Shown here piece after piece: positions 56,839 through 64,000 of a stretch of 64,000 nucleotides of DNA. The notes under the pieces were generated by a model. That model was not told the DNA's origin. It was given only the letters and a program-made list of their open reading frames with translations, and made no database searches. The DNA is from Kwoniella bestiolae CBS 10118 (Eukaryota > Basidiomycota > Tremellomycetes > Tremellales > Cryptococcaceae). The stretch spans positions 558,001-622,000 of the forward strand of contig NC_089245.1 in assembly GCF_000512585.2 (NCBI RefSeq). Direction: 5' to 3'. A program made the position numbers and the translations under genes. Position 1 is the stretch's first letter. Every line of letters starts with the position of its first letter.

Positions 56839-59800
56839 CTACGAGCTATTCACCCTAGCCAGCTCATCCTTAACAGCCCGCAAAACCTGATCATAGACCC
56901 TCCCAATTGTACCTTCCAATACGATCCCATTCTCCCCAATCTTCTTAACCAGTACGACACTCCCAGATTTAACCTGTTGATCGGGCGGGGTGAGTAATCC
57001 AGGTCCACAAAGTAATGTACCTTCTCCGGCAAATTCGGATGGGATGGAGGTGGGTTTGAGTTTCGTGAGATTCGATTTGAGCGAGGTTAGTCGGAGGGTA
57101 CCGATGTACAGGGATGAGGGGATTGAAGATTGAGGTAAGATGTATGGTATCCTCTTTTGAGCTGGGACGATCTCGGTAGCTTCTTCCTCTGGTTCAGCTT
57201 TCACTTGAACTGCATTATCTTGGGCAGTCTCTTCTGAAACTTCTTTGGCAGGTTCGCTGGTCATCTCCACATCTACGCCTCCTTCTTGGATAGGCTTGGG
57301 CTCAACCTTCTTCTCGATCTGTTCGTCCTCGATAGGCAGCGGTTTGACCAATTCCGAAGCTTCTAACACTGGGACGGTAGATCCAGGTGCGAAAGCGATC
57401 TTACCATCTATCATGGCTACTTCGTATCCTTCGAACTGCACATCCAAGTTCACAATTAGCCACACCAGATCAAATAGCTATACAGGTAAAGACGAAATGA
57501 TTGGGAATATAGCTCACCTTGGACCACTTTTTGGTCAGTCCAGCCGAGATACTATCTCCCAATGTGATAGAGTACGATTGGACATGTTCACCTATTTTCA
57601 CTTGTTCTTCTGTCGCTGGAACATAGATATCCTTCGTTACGCCGGAAGTTGCGTTCAGGTATTTTACCAATGAAGAAGTGATTATTTGCTCGGATCGAAC
57701 GAGAATCTGGTTACAACGGAAAAGGTAAGATCAGCTCTGCCGTTCAACGTGAAGATGATGAGAGAGGATGTGGGTTCACATACCAATTTCCGCGGTTGTA
57801 AATCCGAGATGATGGTTTTGATGGATTGTCCATCATGTAGTCCCTCCATGTCTACAAAGAATAGGGAAGCTCGCAGATCGAGGCTGAGTTGCTCGGAGAT
57901 ATACTTGGATGGCGGTTCAGGTTGTACTTTCTGTTGATCGCAACAACCGCAAGAAGAAGTCAGCAATGCAATCCAAAAGGAGGCGAGAGTGTCTAATTGG
58001 GTGAATGGTTGAGTGTTCAGGCAAGAGAGGCCACCCACCTGCTTCTCCTCTTCCTCCTCTTTCAATCTCTTCTTCTCCCTAACTTCCTCTGTCTCTCCCT
58101 CTTCCTCAATCTCCCTCCCCTTACGAACCCACTGTCCAATATCCAACCCTTCACCATACGCATCGATCTTCCTTCCCCTCCTTTCCAGGAAAGGGAACAT
58201 CCTAAACCTCGTCATCTCTCCAGGTCGATTATACACCCTCATCTGTTGCCCTTTCACATAGATATCAAACGACATCGTCCTATTTACATCTTCTCCATCC
58301 CCCGCAAACGCATTCGCATCTTGACGTCTCTTCGTTACTGCACCCAAAATACCATCGGCTGCGGCCTCGTCCTCACCGATATCTGACCCCTCCGATTCAG
58401 AGTCGGACTCTAGATCATCAGCTTCTAACATCCTCTTGGATCTGTCTAGAGCAGCTTGATGTGCCGCTTCCCTCTCTTTTGCTAGTCGCTCGGATTCGAG
58501 ATGCGCTTCTAGCTCTGATCCAACCAAGGGGACCTTAGAATCCATTTCTATCTGTAATGAACCCTTCATTCCACCCAATTTCCCGATCTTCCCTTTACCC
58601 CACTTGGCGGATTCTTCCTGCTCTTTCTCCCATCGTTGGTACAGTTCTCGAGCTAGGGTGGTATCTTCTCCTGGAGAGGTGAGGAGGACTACGTTACCTT
58701 CCGTGCTGGCCATGGTTGTGAAGAGGAACCGTGAGGGACCGTGCGACATGGATGGAGGGACGGCCAAAACCAGCTTGGGTCTCATGAGTGGGTATGCTTG
58801 GAGGAGATCAGAGGGAGTTAAAAAGAATTGCACATGTCTGTTTTGACACTGCATGTCAGCTGTTTTCGGATTCCAGACTTATTTCAGTGGATTCGATATG
58901 GTGTACTTACCTAAAGTCCAAAGCACCATACTCCGACCCCAAAGCAGCACCTGCATTCCTCCTTTTCCTCCTCCCCTTTTGCCCACCAGCCAAATCACCA
59001 ACGACTTCTTCACCCCCTGATTCCTTCACCACCCCTCCCATCCACTCTATCAGACTCCTGGCGAAGGAGACCATATCTTGTCCTGTCCTGCTGACCAGAC
59101 ACAGAGGGTAGGGCCAAGGGTCGTGTGATGCTTGCCGGCGCTTGTTGGCGGGGTTGAGCTTGAAGGTCCAATGTTGGTCTAGCAGAATTAGTAGTTCTAG
59201 CAAACGAGGTGAAGGGTCGCATGGGAGGAGGACAGAATGATTCGATTCGAGGGTGGATGTCACGACGTCTGCACTCATGTATGAGCGGATACAAAGCTAC
59301 ACAAGAGACAATCAAGCTCACCAAGCAAGGCCGTTTCTCTCTCCCTCCTCTTTGGGTTGATGACCTCACTTCTCCCTCCTTCTACAATTAGCAAGTCTGG
59401 CCGTAATACTCCTTCAGCGTATCCCGTCGGACCATTATGGCCTAGAGTGAGATGTTTGTAAGCAATGCACATCACATCATTTGGTATGGAACAACTCACC
59501 TCCAACCATACCATCGAGATGCCTTTCACTTGTATGGTTGATCCCTACAGCATACAGAATTGTACCGGAAGTAGGTGAACGTATCTTGAACAACGTTCCT
59601 CCAAGAGTATAACCGGATGGGAAAGGTGTCAGGAGGAGATGCGACAAGTCACCTGTACGATAAACTTTAGCTACTACGTTCTCATCATACGTTGTCCATC
59701 CAACTCACCACCGAGATGTAAAGGTTGATTATACCGAATAGCTTTTATCCAATCAAAAGCCTCATGCACCTCTTCCACGGTCGGTACGAACGGCCCGCGG

Positions 59801-60273
59801 AGTGGTCTCTTGCCTTTATCCAGCTTGCTACTTTCTGCTCCCGTCTCCTCGTCGACAGGACACTCCGCCCTCCATGATTCCACTTCTGCTAGACATACCA
59901 CCCTTCCCATCTCCACTGTTGGCTGCGTAGCATACACGGGACATGTCAATCCCCATCTTGCTCTGGCGTATGGGTAGAGTGACAGGTATGTTGCAGGCGA
60001 GTGCGATAGAAGTACCAGAGACAGCGTGGGTGCCAGTCTGACAACACAAGTGTAAGTCGTTGTCTTTGGACAGACGATGAGAGGAGGTAATGTTCATACT
60101 CACTCTCGCACTTTCTCTTCATACTCCCAATTACTCTGTAGCGAACTCGCCCGATAATCCCTCTGTCCCAGATCTAATAGGATCCTCGCCTCGTCCAGCT
60201 CCAGGAGGTAACATATCGGTTCTGATGAGGATGAAGCTGCTGCAGAGGAGGACAAGGGGGTGAGGGTGATCAT
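56839..60273 (-). CDS. CFT2: Cft2/CPSF100, cleavage and polyadenylation factor subunit
   Basis: Metallo-beta-lactamase/beta-CASP protein of the CPF/CPSF nuclease module, the inactive partner of Ysh1/CPSF73 in mRNA 3'-end formation. About nine exons give close to 970 residues. The start MITLTPLSSSAAASSSSEPI leads to CYLLELDEARILLDLGQRD. The HxHxDH zinc motif is replaced by LVLLSHSPATYLSLYPYARA, as expected for CPSF100. Then come WGLTCPVYATQPTVEMGR, PSGYTLGGTLFKIRS, and YAVGINHTSERHLDGMVGG. The beta-CASP part includes VLLPCDPSPRLLELLILLDQ, FFLTPSDLLQAYPLMRPKLV and VVLLTSPGEDTTLARELYQR. Typical CPSF100 features follow: an acidic insert (LEADDLESDSESEGSDIGED), FDIYVKGQQMRVYN, MFPFLERRGRKIDAYGEG and the C-terminal domain with SGLTKKWSK-like and VVLVKKIGENGIVLEG blocks. 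Identity is secure. Confidence 0.93.
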
Positions 60274-60850
60274 TTCATGTGTTCGGCGAGGGTCCTTTAC
60301 ACCACGTCAAAGAATGAAGGTTATGGAACGATTGCAGCAGACCGAGGAGCACGTTGTATTGTCATGTATTGACCGAAGTTGGATGTTACCCGTCTGTTGC
60401 GTTACGTTCTGGTGACAGTGATGGTGAGAAGGAGGGGTTGTATGGGATGAATAGTTATGTAATTGTTGGACTGGGCAGGGAGCGGGACAGATGAAGGAAG
60501 AGAGAGGGGTGAGATGGAAAAAGGGGATAGGGGATAGGGGATTCAAAAGATTAATCGGTTCCTGAATGGTATGTATGGTACATGTTACAGTACATGCGAT
60601 AACTGGTCATTCTACGTTACATGTACTGTATATATATCGCACAGACAACACACCATAGTATTCATTCACCCTCAACAACAACCCCCTTCCTGGACGACGA
60701 CAGTCTCATCCCATATCCATATCCAATCCACTCAATCATGCGTTAACTAAAAATTCATCTCAGAAATCCAACACGACCACCCATTTCACCCTTGCCGTAA
60801 ATCCAACCCTCTCCCCTCTCAAAACCCCCCTTTTTTCTCCATAAGATAAA
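60274..60850. promoter_or_regulatory. divergent promoter region CFT2 / 60851 gene
   Basis: About 580 bp with a GGGATAGGGGATAGGGGAT triplet repeat near 60524-60542 and a TATATATA at about 60632. The plus-strand leader is C/T-rich (CCCCTTTTTTCTCC) just before the start codon. Confidence 0.45.
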
Positions 60851-63800
60851 ATGGGTTCACCCACCAAGCAGCATTTCTATGCCTCCCGTCCATCTTCTCG
60901 TGCAGGTTCTCGACCTACCTCACCTCCCACACCAGCAGAAGTACGCTCACAGGCTGTTGCAAAGATTAAAAGGGCAGCTTCGCTACCTCGACGACCAGAT
61001 GGAAGGAGACCTTCACTCGCTCAAGCCATAAATGTAGAACCCAACGTCAGTACCGCACAGACCATTCGCGACCAGACTCAAGATGAGAATACGTTGGATG
61101 ACCAACAGCAACATGCTGGACCATCAACATCTACACTCGACATCTCACCAAACCCATCCGAAGCTCAAGAAGTCCTTTCACCTTCACCCGTAGCTACCAC
61201 TTTTGATCACCACAACATGTATCCTTCACCAACACATACACCCGGCGCAGCAATGCAGATGCAACGTTCCGTCTCAGCCAACTCAACATACCATATGACA
61301 TCTCCCATCGCACCTTATACCCCTCCAGCAGCAGATTGGGCAGCAATGCAACTCGCTCAATCATATCTCCCTTCCTTGACTCCTACAGGATTATCACCAT
61401 CCCCATATCCGCATAGTGTACCCATTGGTGGGAGAAATACTCCTAGTCCCCTACCAACTTTAGGTGAATTGGCAACACTACAGCGGTCCAACTCCAACGC
61501 AGCCAGGGCTCACGCTATGTCGAAGCTTACTGGTGGAAAAGACGCTCCACAATCCGAAGAGGACTTTACGTTATCGACCCCTTCACGCGTCAATCTTACA
61601 CGAGCGGGTACGCTGGGTGGTACCAGGATGTTAGGTTTGGCTATAAACAAATCCCATGTTGCTGCTGAAGATCCTGTACAACATACAACATCCGATATGA
61701 CTTTGACAGAGGCTAGACCGAGGTTGCAGAGGAGTTTCACGGTGTCTTCGTCGAATATGGGTGAAGAGAGGCGAAGTGCCGTAGGGAGAAGGATGGTAGA
61801 GAGGTTGGCGGAAAGAAGAGCCGCTAGACAGAAGGAAGAGGAGGAAGTGAGGAAATTGTGGGAGGAAAGAAGAGCTCAGGTAGAAGTGTTAGAGGCAGAA
61901 CAGAATAATCATCAAGCTGAAGAGCAAGATATTCTGGGTGAGGCAGATAACGACGATGATGGAGATTACGACGAGTACAGTGGGGAACAAGAACACGAAG
62001 ATCGGCAGTATCACGAAGACGACGAGAATCGTTTGCCTCAACTTGGGAACGAAATCCCCTCCTTCGCTCGTCATTCTCCCCTAGAACCTGCTCAGCCTAC
62101 TTTCACTCCGGGATCAGGTGCAGACCTACTTGTTGCTAATGCAGCTGTAGGTGATCGCCCAATATCAAGGGGAACAATGGTATCATCTCAAGAACCATTC
62201 GAGTATGAAGATCACCTCCGAAGGAGTCTATCTAGTCGAACAGCCAGAACAGCAATGGGTACAGCGGACCCACTACCTTCGATTGTTACTCCCGAACATG
62301 ATGACGGTCAAAATACCGAAAACCTCGCTCATAGCGATGTTCAGGTCTCCGATGAACCTCTTCTCCCACCAAAACCTTCTTATGCCACGCCTACTCGCCC
62401 AAATCATCAGCCTCACAGTTCTACTTCAACGGAAAGTACCATCCAAGGATCGCAGTCACCTGGTGGATCAACTCTGAGCGGTTTAGACTCAATGATGTTT
62501 GTCATGGGAGGGTCATCGTTACCTGGTTCTGCTGGATTGAAACCTCATTCTAATGGTCAGCATTGGCCTCAGGAGGTCCATGAGGGTAGTGAATGGGGAA
62601 CACCAGCCAAGGATCTGCATCGTAAGTAATCCACCGTTCTAGATCACTCGTTTCTGACTTGCGACACTCATTGCTAATCTCATGGATGTGTTCTTCTACA
62701 GAAGCGACTTTCACCGACTCTCCCATACTACACAGTCCAGCTGAATTTTTTCAACCTCAAGTACCTTCTCAAGAAGAGGCTGTCGATGACGAAAGTAATC
62801 TGACGCCTCCTTCTCGCTCTACCACCCGAACAGATAGCATGATGTCGTGGGAAGAAGTCGGAGGTAGGGAAGACCAAGAGATTCGGGTACCCACTGACAA
62901 GACATACCACCAGAAGTCAGGAAGCTTCTCCGCCAAGCTTAAGGGTAGCGTTAGATCAGCTATGAAGAAACGAAGTCAGAGTAGAACGTCAATTACAAGT
63001 TCCACCACCAGTCCTCCAGCAAGTCCTATGAACCTTCAACCAGCTACATTCAGTAGGAGAGAATCAGAATCTTCCACTACCCCTTCATACTCGAAAGAAC
63101 ACAGTCCAAGGCACCAACCATCCGTCAGCTCATTATCCCCTTCTATTGCTCCTGATCCTCAAGCCGCTCTGTTGCTACAACATCAACTGTCGAATGATCC
63201 ATCTCAAGTATCATTTCTACCTCGAGCCAACCTCAATGATCCCCGTATCATGAGCGCTAAACTCTCTCCTTTCCCTGGCATCGCCCAGCTAGAACGCAAA
63301 AATACCGATGGATCAGTCACCCTGGGTGAACCGCCTAAACTCATCCATCAAGTCTCAGACTCCGCTGTTCCAAGTCAACAACGTGCGACACCACCAGTAG
63401 TGCAAGAATCCATATATGCCTTGCCGCTACCTACAACGCATCCAGACGACAAGAGAGCCTCAGCCGACAGTGCAACCAGGAGAAATTGGCTGTCTAAAGC
63501 ATTTGGACATTCCACCTCCCCGAGATCATCAGGCAGCGTATCTCGCAAGAGCTCTTCACCTGACGTTGCGGGAGAAGCTAGAACATTAGGTCAAGGAGCC
63601 CAGATCATCTCCTCAGATGTCGATCCGTTCGCTCCTCCTCCGCCACCTCAGCAAAATTTGGGAGTGAAACCCTCCCGACATAGGTCAGCCTCACCGAGCG
63701 TGTCGGTTGTTCCTGAAGTGAGCGAAGAAGGATCAAGATTTACGAGGTTCATCTCTATGAGAGGGGAGAATAATAAACCTGCTTTACTTGAGCACAAAGA

Positions 63801-64000
63801 GGAGGAACTGGAACAAAGATCCAAGGACGTCTTGACGAGGATGGATGCGGTATTGGCTCTTGGTCCGGACGATCCTGCTAGGCCGGAGATACTGGATGAT
63901 CCACCTAGGAAGTTGTTATTGTCTACTCAGATACTGCAAGTGGTCAATACGCATGTGAGTGTGACGCCTATATTTTCGCTGCTCTCGCATTGGCACTTGC
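60851..64000 (+). CDS. long Ser/Pro-rich protein with a coiled coil, 3' partial
   Basis: Open for more than 1,000 codons: exon 1 60851-62620, a GTAAGT intron of about 80 nt, then exon 2 from about 62702 to 63954, where GTGAGT opens an intron that runs off the window. Seen: a basic Ser/Pro/Arg start (MGSPTKQHFYASRPSSRAGS), long disordered segments with many SP/TP sites, a charged coiled coil near residues 310-365 (RMVERLAERRAARQKEEEEV), and a basic amphipathic patch (KSGSFSAKLKGSVRSAMKKR). Just before the window ends it becomes ordered: VLTRMDAVLALGPDDPARPE, then PPRKLLLSTQILQVVNTH. That last phrase resembles the opening strand of PH-type modules in fungal Sec7 or related GEF proteins; this is a weak suggestion only. 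Probably a membrane- or cortex-associated regulator. Confidence 0.75.

Overview
The window looks like nuclear DNA of a basidiomycete yeast, most probably a tremellomycete of the Cryptococcus/Kwoniella type. I infer this from compact genes broken by many 45-80 nt introns with GTRAGT donors, CTRAY-like branch points and TAG/CAG acceptors, and from the proteins encoded. It is not bacterial or viral: there are no operons, and conserved proteins are only continuous after splicing. No rRNA, tRNA, CRISPR array or recognisable transposon was seen.

Left arm (1-22 kb), mostly conserved housekeeping genes. In order: a PDP-type PP2C phosphatase (5' end off the window), a small membrane protein, an MFS drug/polyamine antiporter, the spliceosomal GTPase Snu114, a mitochondrial-looking protein, an unrecognised disordered protein, borealin/Nbl1, the RPA large subunit Rfa1 and the SUMO ligase Nse2. 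RFA1 and NSE2 are divergent. They share a 375 bp promoter with a perfect ACGCGT (MluI cell-cycle box), which suggests joint G1/S expression.

Middle (22-37 kb), an accessory-looking region. It is gene-poor and made almost only of short two-exon genes on the minus strand with no recognisable function, plus one alpha/beta hydrolase containing a 5-nt micro-exon. Three of the small genes (22.7, 25.3 and 34.4 kb) are clear paralogues: C15-x2-C18-x-H20-x-L22 at identical residue numbers, a second C-x-C-x2-C motif, then exactly three codons and a phase-2 intron. A second set (30.2, 32.4 and 36.0 kb, with a diverged relative at 31.2 kb) has C-x3-C...C, then five codons and a phase-2 intron. This is the best candidate here for an undescribed system: a clustered, lineage-specific family of possible metal-binding mini-proteins.

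Right arm (37-64 kb), conserved genes again. It holds a general-stress SDR with an optional mitochondrial presequence, a CM1-domain coiled-coil protein (Mto1/Pcp1-like gamma-tubulin complex anchor, also with an upstream ACGCGT), a Tim17-like membrane protein, a second SDR, the ribosome-biogenesis factor Ipi1, an orphan intronless protein, two related orphan acidic proteins (one with an internal 71-codon tandem duplication), the CPSF100 homologue Cft2, and the first 3.1 kb of a long Ser/Pro-rich protein that runs off the window.

Genome maintenance and mitosis are well represented (Rfa1, Nse2, borealin, CM1 protein), as is RNA processing (Snu114, Cft2, Ipi1). Exon limits were derived by hand from splice signals and reading frame, so internal boundaries should be treated as models.
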